A DNA stretch of 64,000 nt from assembly GCF_900117455.1 (NCBI RefSeq), contig NZ_FPHO01000002.1:1116001-1180000 (forward strand). The letters are read 5' to 3'. This document shows, piece by piece, positions 24,559-33,292 of this stretch; the stretch's first letter is position 1, and every line of letters starts with the position of its first letter. A model generated the notes under the pieces. That model worked only from the letters and a program-made list of their open reading frames with translations. It was not told the origin of the DNA and searched no databases. Made by a program: the position numbers and the translations under genes. The stretch is from Hyphomicrobium sp. CS1GBMeth3 (GTDB lineage: Bacteria; Pseudomonadota; Alphaproteobacteria; Rhizobiales; Hyphomicrobiaceae).

Positions 24559-25467
24559 ATGAGCGCCACGACCATCAACGGCGTCGTTATCGACGACACC
24601 TTCGCCGAGGCGTTCGGCATGAGCGGGCTCGGGCTCGTGATCACCGCCGACACGCTGAAGTGGGCCCGCATCTCCGCCGAGGTGATGACCGGGTTTGGAA
24701 CCTCCGTGATCGGCTGCGGCGCCGAGTGTGGAATCGACCGCGAGCTCAGCCCCGAGGAGACGCCTGACGGGCGGCCCGGCGTGCGCGTGCTCATTTTCGG
24801 CTTCTCGCCGGATGCGCTCAAGCCGCAGCTCGTCAATCGCGTTGGCCAATGCGTTCTGACGAGCCCCGGCTCGGCCTGCTACAACGGCCTCGAAAGCCCG
24901 ACGACGATGGCGCTTGCCGCCGGCCCGCGCTTCTTCGGCGATGGCTGGCAGACGGCCAAGAAGCTCGGCAAACGCCGGTTCTGGCGCGTGCCCGTGATGG
25001 ACGGCGAGTTCGTGATCGAGGACAAGTGCGGCTTCACCACCGAGGGGGTCGGCGGCGGCAACCTTCTCATCCTCGGGCGTGATCGCGCGGGACTTCTCGA
25101 GGCCACCGAAGCGGCGGTCGCGGCGATCGCCAAGGTCGACGACGTGATCACGCCATTCCCGGGCGGCATTGTGCGCTCGGGCTCCAAGGTGGGCTCGAAG
25201 TACAAGGGCGCCATCGCCTCCACCAACGATGCGTTCTGTCCGACGCTCAAGGGCGCGGTCAAAACCGAGTGCAGCCCGGATACCATCGCCGTGCTCGAGA
25301 TCGTCATCGACGGCCTCACCTCGAAGGCCGTTGCGGACGCCATGCGCGCCGGGCTCAAGACAATCATCGAAACGGGCGCCGCAAAGGGCGTCACGCGTGT
25401 CTCTGCGGGCAACTACGGCGGCAAGCTGGGTCAGCACCACTATCACCTCAAGGAGCTGCTGCCATGA
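24559..25467 (+). CDS. fhcD: FhcD, formylmethanofuran:tetrahydromethanopterin formyltransferase
   Basis: 302 residues, usual length for Ftr. Begins INGVVIDDTFAEAFGM and contains CGAECGIDRELSPEETPDGR and FPGGIVRSGSKVGSKYKG, conserved stretches of archaeal and bacterial Ftr. It moves the formyl group between tetrahydromethanopterin and methylofuran, the reverse direction to methanogens. Start is two bases after fhcA, and its stop overlaps fhcC as ATGA, so the complex is made in fixed ratio. Confidence 0.97.
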   Translation: MSATTINGVVIDDTFAEAFGMSGLGLVITADTLKWARISAEVMTGFGTSVIGCGAECGIDRELSPEETPDGRPGVRVLIFGFSPDALKPQLVNRVGQCVLTSPGSACYNGLESPTTMALAAGPRFFGDGWQTAKKLGKRRFWRVPVMDGEFVIEDKCGFTTEGVGGGNLLILGRDRAGLLEATEAAVAAIAKVDDVITPFPGGIVRSGSKVGSKYKGAIASTNDAFCPTLKGAVKTECSPDTIAVLEIVIDGLTSKAVADAMRAGLKTIIETGAAKGVTRVSAGNYGGKLGQHHYHLKELLP

Positions 25468-26276
25468 GCGCACTGAGCTTCAAACTGCGGCAGGCTCCGA
25501 CGAGCGTCATCGATCTCAGCGCTTTGATTCCGAGCAGTCTTGCTTCTCTTTCTGTCAGCGAGATCGAGAACCTCGTGCTCGGCGACGGCTTGCACGCCCC
25601 GCGCGTCGGCGACGTCTTCGCGGTCAGCGGGACGCCGGGCGATGCGATGATCGTCATTTCGGGCGGCTCGTCGCTGATCGACTACGTCGGCGCCGGCCTC
25701 GACGGCGGCACGATCACGGTCGAAGGGTCGGTCGGCGGCTACGCCGGACGCGGCATGACGGGCGGGTGCCTCGATATCGCGGGCGATGCGGGCGTGTTCC
25801 TGGCCTCGACGGCCAAGGGTGGCGTCATCCATGTCAAGGGCTCGGTCGGCGACTTTCTCGGTGGCGCGCGGCCCGGCGACAAGTTCGGGCTGCTCGGCGG
25901 CACTGTGCTCGTGGACGGCAATGTCGGCGAACGCGCCGGTGAGCGCATGCGGCGCGGCACGGTCATCACAAAAGGCAAGTTCGGCGCGGCGGCCGGCTCG
26001 CGCATGGTGGGCGGCACGCTTTGGACCGAGGCAGGCTTCGGTCCGCACCCTGGCCCGCTTCTCCGCCGCGGCACGCTGATCGGGCCGTCGGTCGACGAGG
26101 TCCTGCCGACGTTCGCCGATTGCGGGCGCATCGATCCGGTGATCCTGCGCATCATCTCGCGCTACGTCGCCGACGTGCTCGGCCCGCTGGCGCCCAGCGC
26201 GTTGCCGGGCAAAGTGCGCAAGCTCGCGGGCGACATGGCGACCATCGGCAAGGGCGAGATCCTGCTCACCGCGTGA
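25464..26276 (+). CDS. fhcC: FhcC, formyltransferase/hydrolase complex subunit C
   Basis: 270 residues of the FwdC/FmdC type. After about 85 residues comes a right-handed beta-helix of repeating GxxxGxxMxxG units (ISGGSSLIDYVGAGLDGG, VEGSVGGYAGRGMTGG, GNVGERAGERMRRG), the fold also seen in the glutamate synthase C-terminal domain. It is structural in the Fhc complex. Overlaps fhcD by four bases and ends the fhcBADC operon. Confidence 0.95.
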   Translation: MSALSFKLRQAPTSVIDLSALIPSSLASLSVSEIENLVLGDGLHAPRVGDVFAVSGTPGDAMIVISGGSSLIDYVGAGLDGGTITVEGSVGGYAGRGMTGGCLDIAGDAGVFLASTAKGGVIHVKGSVGDFLGGARPGDKFGLLGGTVLVDGNVGERAGERMRRGTVITKGKFGAAAGSRMVGGTLWTEAGFGPHPGPLLRRGTLIGPSVDEVLPTFADCGRIDPVILRIISRYVADVLGPLAPSALPGKVRKLAGDMATIGKGEILLTA

Positions 26277-26361
26277 TCGTGGCTGCAAAGCCCTCGGAAG
26301 TCTGATTACCTATGGGGCGTAACCGGGCGCGTTCGACGTCCGGAACGCGGAGAGACGCCCC

Positions 26362-26568
26362 ATGCTCAGCATCATTCTTTCGGCCTGCCTGATTGCCGAT
26401 CCAAGCCATTGTCGCGACTTCAAGATTCCGCTCGACACAGAGATCGAGATGGACAGCATGCGCTGCGCGATGGCCGCGCCTCCCTACTTTGCGAAGTGGA
26501 ACGAGGAGCACCCGCAGTGGCGCATCAAGCGCTGGAAGTGCCAGCCCGCATCGCTCAACGATACCTGA
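26362..26568 (+). CDS. 68-residue hypothetical protein
   Basis: ATG at 26362 with GGAGAGACGCCC upstream. Sequence begins MLSIILSACLIADPSHCRDF and ends WRIKRWKCQPAS, with four cysteines overall. The HPQW-x-IKRW-x-C ending and the N-terminal CLIADP pattern are features I associate with short hypothetical proteins of Hyphomicrobiales, but no function is known. The very hydrophobic first 12 residues might be a truncated signal. It follows fhcC by 85 bases. Confidence 0.6.
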   Translation: MLSIILSACLIADPSHCRDFKIPLDTEIEMDSMRCAMAAPPYFAKWNEEHPQWRIKRWKCQPASLNDT

Positions 26569-26589
26569 GCTGGCGCCCCGGGGTGTAAG

Positions 26590-27342
26590 TCAGCGGCGGA
26601 CTGCTGCCTCCTTAAAGGAGGGCTGCTTGCCGCTGATCTCGATCATGAACTTCTGGCGAATGGCGCGGCCGAAATCGTTGAAGCCGTGCGCCGGCAGGAT
26701 GAACGATCCCGGCCCGCCCATGACGTTCTCGCGATACCAGTCCTCCAGGATCGGGCCTTCGTCGCCCTCGAGGATCGGAAGCCCGTTCACGGTCACGCCC
26801 GTGGCGGCCAGCTCGTCGCGCACGGTGGCGGGCGGCTCATTGGGATTGCAGTTTTCGCGGCCGTCGCCCGAGACGTCGAGGACAATGCGCAGCGCCTTCG
26901 CCGGAATCTGGGGGACAACCTTATCCGAAATAGAGCGCAGCATGCCCGAGACGCAGGTGAACTCCCCCGTCTGACGTGGCAGGGCGCGTACCTTGGCGGC
27001 AACGGCAGCCGCGTCCGCGGCGCTCGCTATCCGCTGCCACGCGAGCGCCAGCTTCGGCTTGTCCGCCCACGTGACCATCGAAAACAGGATGCCACCCTGC
27101 GGGCCGTTGAGAATTGCCTTCAGCACCTCGGGATCCTCGAGCGCCTTGGCGATGCCTTCCATCTGCAGCCGATAGCGCTCCTCGTCGACGGAGTTCGACA
27201 CATCGACCGAGACGATCAGGGCCGTATCGACCTCCGCCGGGAGATCCGTCGATTGGGCGTGAGCTGCCATTCCGATAGCGGCGGTTGCGACGAAGGCGGT
27301 GACAAGCCAACCCCACGGGGCGGCTGCAATCCGTGATCTCAT
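26590..27342 (-). CDS. exported DUF1194 (von Willebrand A-like) protein
   Basis: 250 residues from the ATG at 27342 (MRSRIAAAP), nine residues shorter than the longest frame. Signal peptide to about AAHAQS. The MIDAS-type motif DVSNS (Asp47, Ser49, Ser51) and LRIVLDVSGDGRENC show a vWA-like divalent-metal site. DUF1194 proteins are periplasmic and of unknown role; vWA proteins such as MxaC/MxaL help insert metal in methanol dehydrogenases. The position just after fhc and near xox makes a similar role conceivable, but this is speculation. Confidence 0.85.
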   Translation of the reverse strand: MRSRIAAAPWGWLVTAFVATAAIGMAAHAQSTDLPAEVDTALIVSVDVSNSVDEERYRLQMEGIAKALEDPEVLKAILNGPQGGILFSMVTWADKPKLALAWQRIASAADAAAVAAKVRALPRQTGEFTCVSGMLRSISDKVVPQIPAKALRIVLDVSGDGRENCNPNEPPATVRDELAATGVTVNGLPILEGDEGPILEDWYRENVMGGPGSFILPAHGFNDFGRAIRQKFMIEISGKQPSFKEAAVRR

Positions 27343-27558
27343 GTTGTTGTTCTCGGTTGCCCAGATCATCCGGCTGCCATCATAACCTCGCCAAGCGCCG
27401 CGCCGCCAGGGCCCGTAATCTACCTAATGCGCCCTCCTGTGTGATGTTTCGGGCACGCTTCGGTGCGCTTCGCCTGCGCCCGAGTGTCCGTGCAGTGTTG
27501 CAAACTATGACGGCCGCCCTTACCGTGCGTGCTCGTCGTCTCGAGCCAGGGATCGCGC

Positions 27559-27942
27559 GTGCGCATTCGCCCGTACATCACCGTGCTTCTGCTCGCCGTG
27601 CTGGCTCTGCGCAGCCTGCTGCCGGTGGGCTACATGGTGCAGTCGGCCGAAGCAGCCGATGGTGGCGCATTCGAGATCGTGATCTGTACGAGCACGGGGC
27701 TCAAGCACATCACCGTCGACGAGGATGGGACGACCCCACAGCCGAAATCCCAGTCCGTCGACAACGGCCTTTGCCCCTTTGCCTCAGGCGGCGCTGCGGC
27801 GCTGACCTATGCGACGCCATATAGCCTTTCTGGCGAAGCCGAGTATGCAGCCGTCACCTACACGCTGGCGGCCGCGCTCTTTGCTGAAACTCCGAAGCCC
27901 GGGGCGACGTCCGCCCGCGGGCCTCCGTCCGCGTTGATCTGA
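27559..27942 (+). CDS. DUF2946-like exported protein of a copper cluster
   Basis: 127 residues from the GTG at 27559, which has AGGGA seven bases before it. An N-terminal hydrophobic stretch (ITVLLLAVLALRSLLPVGYM) is typical of DUF2946, followed by FEIVICTSTGLK and a late CPFASGGAA, the family's Cys pair. DUF2946 genes are repeatedly found upstream of TonB receptors and PCuAC copper chaperones. It precedes the TonB receptor by 88 bases. Function unknown, copper handling likely. Confidence 0.7.
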   Translation: MRIRPYITVLLLAVLALRSLLPVGYMVQSAEAADGGAFEIVICTSTGLKHITVDEDGTTPQPKSQSVDNGLCPFASGGAAALTYATPYSLSGEAEYAAVTYTLAAALFAETPKPGATSARGPPSALI

Positions 27943-28030
27943 TTAGCATTCGTTTTGGTGGCCGTGCGTTGCTGTCCGGAGTCGGAAGCACGCGTGGCGC
28001 TCGCTTCAGATTCAATGCGGATTCCAAGTC

Positions 28031-30268
28031 ATGTCACTCTTTCTCAGGCCCTTGGGCTCGCCCCGGGCAACCCGCACCACGCATCATGCGTGCTTCGCCG
28101 TCTCGTTGCTGGCGTTAACCGCCGTGCTGTCGTCGGCAGCTTCGGCGCAAGAGGCGCCCGTCGAGCTGCCAGAGGTCAACGTCACCACGACAACGCCTCA
28201 GCTCAAGGCGAAAGCTAAGCCACAGACGAAAGCCGCGCCCGCGCCGCAGCCTGTTGCACCTGCTGCCGTCGCGACCGATAGCAACGCTGGCGCGCCCTCC
28301 CCTGGCGACCGCTCCGGCAGCCTGTCCGTGCCGACGACGGCAGAAGCCACCGTGGACATCGATCGCACGCCGGGTGCCGTCGAGGTGGTGCCGGACACGG
28401 CGTACAAGACGTCGACGCCTGCGGTCACGATCAAGGATGCGCTCGACTATGTGCCGGGCGTTTTCGTGCAACCGAAGTGGGGCGAGGACAGCCGCATCTC
28501 GATCCGCGGATCGAGCCTGTCGCGCAACTTCCACTTGCGCGGCATCCAGTTGTACATGGACGGCATTCCGATCAACACGGCGGACGGCTATGGCGACTTC
28601 CAAGAGATCGACCCGACCGCCTACCGCTACATCGAGGTCTTCAAAGGCGCCAATGCGCTGCGCTTCGGGGCCAACGCGCTCGGCGGGGCGATCAACTTCG
28701 TCATGCCGACCGGATACGACGCGGATCTCTTCGGGGCGCGTGTCGATATCGGCAGCTTCGGCTTCCGCAAGCTGGCGGTGAGCTCGGGGGCCGTGTCAGG
28801 GCCGGTCGACTACTTCATGACTGGCACCTGGCAAGAAGCCGACGGCTTCCGCGACCACAGCGACGGCGAGAGCGTGCGCGGGTCCATGAACGTGGGCTAT
28901 CGCCTCAGCGAAAACGTCGAGACGCGGTTCTATGTCAATGCGAACGACGTCGATCAGCGCATTCCGGGCAGCGTGACGAAGCGCGTGGCGCTCACATCTC
29001 CCGAGACGGCCAATCCTGGAAACATCACAGGCGACTACCAGCGCAACATCGAGACGGTGCGTATCGCCAACAAGACGGCGATTCGGCTCATGCCGGGCAC
29101 CGTGCTGGAGGTCGGCGCGTTCAACGTCGACCGCCACCTCATGCATCCGATCTTCCAGTGGCTGGACAACCGCTATGACGACTATGGCGGCTTTGCACGT
29201 ATCACGGATGAAAGCCGCATTGGCGGTTTCGCGAACCGGCTGATCGCGGGCGTGAACCTGCACAATGGAAGCGTTGACGTACGGCAGTACCAGAACCTCG
29301 CGGGACAGAAGGGCGACGAGACGGTCGCTACGAAAGACACATCACACAACCTCAGCGCCTACTTCGAGAACCACTTCTATGTGACCCCGCAGGTGGCGCT
29401 TGTTGCGGGCACACAATTCTTACACGCCACACGCAAGCGCGACGTGGATTTTGGAGCCACGCCCGGAGAAACTGAGTTCAATTTGTGGAGTCCGAAGGGC
29501 GGCGTCGTGTGGGATGTCACGCGCACTTGGCAGGTGTTCGGAAATATCTCGCGCAGCGCCGAGGTGCCGAGCTTTGGTGAGAGCGTCGTTGGTGGCAGCA
29601 TCAATATTCCCTTCTTCGAACTGAAGCCGCAAAGGGCCACAACCTACGAGATCGGCACGCGCGGCGGCACGGACGATTTCCGGTGGGATTTCGCGCTCTA
29701 CCGCGCCAACATCGACAACGAGTTATTGTGCTTCACAACGAACACCAACCCGAGCACCTGCCAAGTTGGAAATGCCGACAAGACGATCCATCAGGGCGTC
29801 GAACTCGGCTTCGGCGCCGCCGTGTTGAAATCCTTGTTCGCGAGGGGCCCAGATCCCGATAAGGTCTGGCTACACGCAGCCTACACGTTCAGCGATTTCC
29901 GCTACGATGGCGATGCGGAATGGGGCAATAACGAGCTGCCTGGCGCGCCGCGGCATTTCCTGCGGGCCGAGCTGCTCTACAAGCATCCGAGCGGCATCTA
30001 TTTCGGGCCGAACGTCGAGTGGGTTCCGGAAGCCTATTACGTCGACAGTGCGAATTCGTTTGAGACCGACGCCTACGCCATCTGGGGTGCGAAGATCGGC
30101 TTCGACAACGGCGGGCCGATCACAGCCTATCTTGAGGGTCGCAACCTGTCGGACGAGGCCTATATCGCAAGTACGAGCATCGCAGCCGATATGAATGGCA
30201 GCGACGCTTTGATGTTCGAACCTGGAACCGGCCGCGCGATCTATGGCGGCGTGCAGGTCAAATGGTGA
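28031..30268 (+). CDS. TonB-dependent outer-membrane receptor, probably copper
   Basis: 745 residues: signal peptide ending at SAASAQ, a low-complexity Ala/Pro/Lys linker, then the plug domain (GVFVQPKWGEDSRISIRGSS, FRGIQLYMDG-like ring) and a 22-strand barrel ending in aromatic VKW. The plug pattern with GANALRFGANALGGAINFV is that of Fe-citrate-class receptors. It is flanked by DUF2946, a copper-uptake-associated protein and a YcnI-PCuAC fusion, so copper or a copper complex is the best guess. A lanthanide receptor (LutH-like) is an alternative because the lut-like ABC genes lie in the same window. Confidence 0.85.
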   Translation: MSLFLRPLGSPRATRTTHHACFAVSLLALTAVLSSAASAQEAPVELPEVNVTTTTPQLKAKAKPQTKAAPAPQPVAPAAVATDSNAGAPSPGDRSGSLSVPTTAEATVDIDRTPGAVEVVPDTAYKTSTPAVTIKDALDYVPGVFVQPKWGEDSRISIRGSSLSRNFHLRGIQLYMDGIPINTADGYGDFQEIDPTAYRYIEVFKGANALRFGANALGGAINFVMPTGYDADLFGARVDIGSFGFRKLAVSSGAVSGPVDYFMTGTWQEADGFRDHSDGESVRGSMNVGYRLSENVETRFYVNANDVDQRIPGSVTKRVALTSPETANPGNITGDYQRNIETVRIANKTAIRLMPGTVLEVGAFNVDRHLMHPIFQWLDNRYDDYGGFARITDESRIGGFANRLIAGVNLHNGSVDVRQYQNLAGQKGDETVATKDTSHNLSAYFENHFYVTPQVALVAGTQFLHATRKRDVDFGATPGETEFNLWSPKGGVVWDVTRTWQVFGNISRSAEVPSFGESVVGGSINIPFFELKPQRATTYEIGTRGGTDDFRWDFALYRANIDNELLCFTTNTNPSTCQVGNADKTIHQGVELGFGAAVLKSLFARGPDPDKVWLHAAYTFSDFRYDGDAEWGNNELPGAPRHFLRAELLYKHPSGIYFGPNVEWVPEAYYVDSANSFETDAYAIWGAKIGFDNGGPITAYLEGRNLSDEAYIASTSIAADMNGSDALMFEPGTGRAIYGGVQVKW

Positions 30269-30774
30269 GCAACATGCGCATTCGGCCTCTCGCGCCTTGC
30301 TCCCGACTTGTTGCGACGCTGAGTGCGTGTGCGTGGATGGCGCTTTCTTGCGCCATCCACTCCCCGCCTCCCGCATTGGCGGCCAATGACGCAGACCAGA
30401 TCCGCGCCCTTATCGGCGCCACATGGGACAAACCCGACAGCAAGGTCGAAACCGACCCGGTCGTAATTTCGGGAGACCACGCGGTCGCCAGCTGGACGCA
30501 AGGCTCGCACGGTGGACGCGCTTTGCTCAGGCGCGGTAAAGCTGGATGGTCTGTCGTTCTTTGCAGCGGCGACCCGCTGCGTGAAGCCAACTGGCTTGCG
30601 GAAGCTGGTGTACCCGGACAGGATGCAGAAAAGATCGCGCAAGACCTGAAGGCCGCTGAGGCTAAGGTTTCGGTCGAGCGGCGCGCGATGTTCTCGCTGT
30701 TCGAGGGTGTCATCTCCGGAGATGGTCCGGAGCACCAAGCCCCAGCCGGCGAGCGTCATCACCCCCATCACTAG
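30262..30774 (+). CDS. exported copper-uptake-system-associated protein
   Basis: 170 residues; the ATG at 30262 overlaps the receptor stop, with a second ATG at 30274 equally possible. A signal-like hydrophobic segment ends at PPALAANDA. The body contains DQIRALIGATWDKPDSKVET and HAVASWTQGSHGGRALLRRG, as in the family annotated copper uptake system-associated. The C-terminus is His-rich (ERHHPHH), a likely metal ligand cluster. It is followed within 20 bases by the YcnI-PCuAC gene, so the three are co-expressed. Confidence 0.75.
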   Translation: MVSNMRIRPLAPCSRLVATLSACAWMALSCAIHSPPPALAANDADQIRALIGATWDKPDSKVETDPVVISGDHAVASWTQGSHGGRALLRRGKAGWSVVLCSGDPLREANWLAEAGVPGQDAEKIAQDLKAAEAKVSVERRAMFSLFEGVISGDGPEHQAPAGERHHPHH

Positions 30775-30793
30775 AAAACTCGGAAGCGTACCC

Positions 30794-31831
30794 ATGACCC
30801 TCACACTCAATCATCTCGGCTGGACGGCGATACTGATGCTCGCGTGCTGGCCGGCCCACGCACACGTCAACCTGGAACAACGGGAGGCGCCGCGTGGAAA
30901 ATCCTACAAAGCGGTTTTCAAGGTGCCGCACGGCTGCAAGGGAGAGGCGACGCATACGGTGCGCGTCGAAATCCCCGAGGGCTTCATCGGGGTCAAGCCG
31001 ATGCCGAAGCCGGGCTGGACGATCAAGACCGAACGCGGCGCCTACGCGCAGGAGTACGGCTACTATCACGGCCCGCTCAAAGAAGGCGTGAAGCAGATCG
31101 AATGGTCGGGCGGCGAGCTGCCTGACGACCACTATGACGAGTTCGTTGCCTCGGGCTTCATTGCTCGCGAGCTGAAAGATGCCGCGCTCTATTTCAAGGT
31201 CGTGCAGGAGTGCGCAAACGGCGCAGAGCGGTGGGTCGAGATTCCTGGCGCGGGGGGTGATCCGCACGATCTCAACGCGCCCGCAGCCGTGCTGAAAATC
31301 GCGGACGGTGGCAATGACGCGGCGCACGGACACGACCACCACCACGCGCACGGCAATGGGCATGCGCATGGGCACAACAAGCATGGCGAGGCCGCGAGCG
31401 ATGGCGCCGCAACGATCGGTTCGCTCGCCATCGAAGGCGCGTGGACGCGCGCGACAGCGGAAGGCGCGAAGGTCGGCGCCGGCTATCTCACGATCCGCAA
31501 CACGGGCGGCGACGCCGACACTTTGGTTGGTGTCGAGACGGCCGTCGCAGAGCGGGGCGAGATCCACGAGATGAGCATGAGCGAAGGTGTGATGCGCATG
31601 CGGCGCCTCGCCGACGGGGTTGAGATTCCAGCGGGCGGCAGCGTGGAGCTCAAGCCCGGCGGCAATCATCTGATGTTCATGAACCTCAAAGAGCGTCTCG
31701 TAGAGGGTGAGCGCATCACCGTGACGCTCACGTTCAAGAGCGGAGCGACCGGTTCCGTCACGTTGCCTGTGCGTGGGCTCGGCGCCGGCAAGAGCGACAA
31801 AGGCGAACAACACAACCACAGCCACCATTGA
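30794..31831 (+). CDS. YcnI (DUF1775)-PCu(A)C copper chaperone fusion
   Basis: 345 residues with a signal peptide whose cut site leaves His as first residue (HVNLEQREAPRGKSYKA), the N-terminal histidine of YcnI-type copper binding. The DUF1775 domain (about 24-170) shows TVRVEIPEGFIGVKPMPKPGW. A His/Gly-rich linker (HGHDHHHAHGNGHAHGHNKHG) joins it to a PCu(A)C domain with the canonical pattern HEMSM...MRM...GGNHLMFM. The protein should carry copper in the periplasm, for example to oxidases. The C-terminal HNHSHH is encoded by the left arm of a terminator hairpin. Confidence 0.92.
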   Translation: MTLTLNHLGWTAILMLACWPAHAHVNLEQREAPRGKSYKAVFKVPHGCKGEATHTVRVEIPEGFIGVKPMPKPGWTIKTERGAYAQEYGYYHGPLKEGVKQIEWSGGELPDDHYDEFVASGFIARELKDAALYFKVVQECANGAERWVEIPGAGGDPHDLNAPAAVLKIADGGNDAAHGHDHHHAHGNGHAHGHNKHGEAASDGAATIGSLAIEGAWTRATAEGAKVGAGYLTIRNTGGDADTLVGVETAVAERGEIHEMSMSEGVMRMRRLADGVEIPAGGSVELKPGGNHLMFMNLKERLVEGERITVTLTFKSGATGSVTLPVRGLGAGKSDKGEQHNHSHH

Positions 31832-31843
31832 GGTGGCTGTGGT
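31815..31843 (+). terminator. terminator that overlaps the 3' end of the YcnI-PCuAC gene
   Basis: ACCACAGCCACC (31815-31826) pairs with GGTGGCTGTGGT (31832-31843) around a 5-base loop holding the TGA stop. The stem thus encodes the last His residues. No T run follows, so efficiency is uncertain. Confidence 0.55.
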
Positions 31844-32428
31844 CTAAGCTTTCGTTGCGAGAACCTTGGAAAAATGGGCTTGTGCGTGCAGCGGTCTCGC
31901 TGCGCGCGTGCGCTATTCGCGCATCATCTGTTCTTTGAGGCCAGCTTCGTTGCCTCTCCAACGGGCGACTGCCCTGCGACGGCGCTCGAGTTCCTCTGTC
32001 CAGGGGTAGCGGATAGGAGCCTGCTCGGCCGTGCGGTCCTTCATGTAGAGATAAGTGACTGACGATGTCTTGGGCGACACTGTCTTGGAAGGAGCTGCTG
32101 AGTGGTTCATGAGGCGACTACTCCGGTTGCGCTTCATCTCTCAGTTGCCCGGCATGAACGGTTTCATGCCATGCCGGTTCCCCCCGGTTGCGCTTCAGCC
32201 GTTGCGCGTTTCACCTTTCACTTTCGTGTCCCCTCGTCGTGTGGCCAGTAGATACCCGCCGGCGCACAACGCAAAGTGAAATTCGATGATATATTTTTCA
32301 CAAGTGCATGAGCCTCCATGTTGCCAAACCCTATGATGCACTGCGAAATACGCGCTCGCGCCGTCGCGGAAATGTCGCACTTCACGCTGGCGACGAAAGC
32401 GCCGCGCACTTCATAGGACACGCTCTCA
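31844..32428. other. 585-base region with repeats and one weak ORF
   Basis: No confident gene. Contains a 14-base direct repeat CCGGTTGCGCTTCA at 32123-32136 and 32184-32197, and a perfect inverted repeat GGCATGAA-CGGT-TTCATGCC at 32151-32170. The minus-strand frame noted separately overlaps its left half. Confidence 0.5.
31913..32137 (-). CDS. possible small basic protein (74 residues), weak
   Basis: The frame is Arg-rich in its second half (WTEELERRRRAVARWRGNE) and could start at either the ATG at 32137 or the internal ATG giving MKDRTAEQAP. Neither has a good ribosome site. The C-terminal composition resembles short helical hypothetical proteins, so it is kept as a possibility only. Confidence 0.3.
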   Translation of the reverse strand: MKRNRSSRLMNHSAAPSKTVSPKTSSVTYLYMKDRTAEQAPIRYPWTEELERRRRAVARWRGNEAGLKEQMMRE

Positions 32429-33175
32429 ATGACAGGTTTTGTTCGTCTCTCGACTCCCTTCGCGGATGAGCTCGAGGACTGGGGTCCATGGCCCCAGGAG
32501 GATTTGGTCGCCGGAACGGGGCAGCAATACGGCCGCTTATGGCACGACGATGCGACATCCGGTCTAACCGTCGGCTTCTGGGCATGCTCTCCGGTGACAG
32601 CCCGCATAGGGCCGTGGTCAACGAACGAAGTGATGATCCTGCTCGAGGGCTCGGTCACGATCGATCATGCAGACGGCAGCACGCTCGAAGTGATGGCGGG
32701 AGAAGCCTTTTTCATTCCCAAGGGCACCATCTGCGCGTGGCGACAGGCCGGCGATCTTAAGAAGTTCTTTGCCATACACGACGACTCCTCCGGTCTTGTT
32801 GCGACGCAACCTGACGCCCTGCATGCACGCAAGATCGATTTCGGTGCGGCTCTGACGCCGACGGAGGGCCCGGCCTCCTCGCTGCTCCTCGGCGCGGCAC
32901 CGACGTGCCACGAAGCGGTCGCCTTCACGGATCTCACAGGTCAGCTCACCGCGGGGATCTGGGCGGCCGCGCCTTATGAGCGCAAGGCGGTTCCTTCGCC
33001 ACGTCATGAGCTGATGCACATCCTCGAAGGCACGGTGACGCTGTCGGACGGTGCCGGACGCGAAGAGACGTTTTCGGCGGGCGACACGTGCTTCGTGCCG
33101 AAGGGCGCCGTTGCGGGCTGGAGCAGCATGACGCCGGTCAAGAAGGTGTTCTGCAGCTTCACACCCAAGGCGTGA
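32429..33175 (+). CDS. two-cupin domain protein
   Basis: 248 residues forming two cupin barrels. The first spans about 40-115 (STNEVMILLEGSVTIDHADG and GEAFFIPKGTICAW), the second about 160-245 (RHELMHILEGTVTLSDGAG and GDTCFVPKGAVAGW). The paired barrels resemble DUF861/EutQ-like or RmlC-type cupins. Typical metal-binding His positions are partly replaced (STNE in the first, RHELMH in the second), so only the C-terminal barrel may bind metal. Reaction unknown. It is convergent with the pqqA gene. Confidence 0.8.
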   Translation: MTGFVRLSTPFADELEDWGPWPQEDLVAGTGQQYGRLWHDDATSGLTVGFWACSPVTARIGPWSTNEVMILLEGSVTIDHADGSTLEVMAGEAFFIPKGTICAWRQAGDLKKFFAIHDDSSGLVATQPDALHARKIDFGAALTPTEGPASSLLLGAAPTCHEAVAFTDLTGQLTAGIWAAAPYERKAVPSPRHELMHILEGTVTLSDGAGREETFSAGDTCFVPKGAVAGWSSMTPVKKVFCSFTPKA

Positions 33176-33186
33176 CGCAAAACAAA

Positions 33187-33213
33187 GCGGCGGTCGCGAA
33201 GAGCGACCGCCGT
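33187..33213. terminator. stem-loop between the cupin gene and pqqA
   Basis: CGGCGGTCGC (33188-33197) pairs with GCGACCGCCG (33203-33212) with loop GAAGA. It sits in the tail-to-tail gap and may end transcription from both sides, although it lacks a T run. Confidence 0.55.
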
Positions 33214-33292
33214 ACGATCTATGCAGAGTGTGATCGAGAAATCTCGAACTGACGATTCACGCATCAGACTGATGCGATCATGGTCCTGAAGC

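Noticed and set aside
27943..28030. Cobalamin or other riboswitch before the TonB receptor
   Set aside because: Only 88 bases and no B12-box-like sequence or matching stems.
32218..32658. 146-residue reverse frame over the start of the cupin gene
   Set aside because: Overlaps a clear cupin domain; no start signal.
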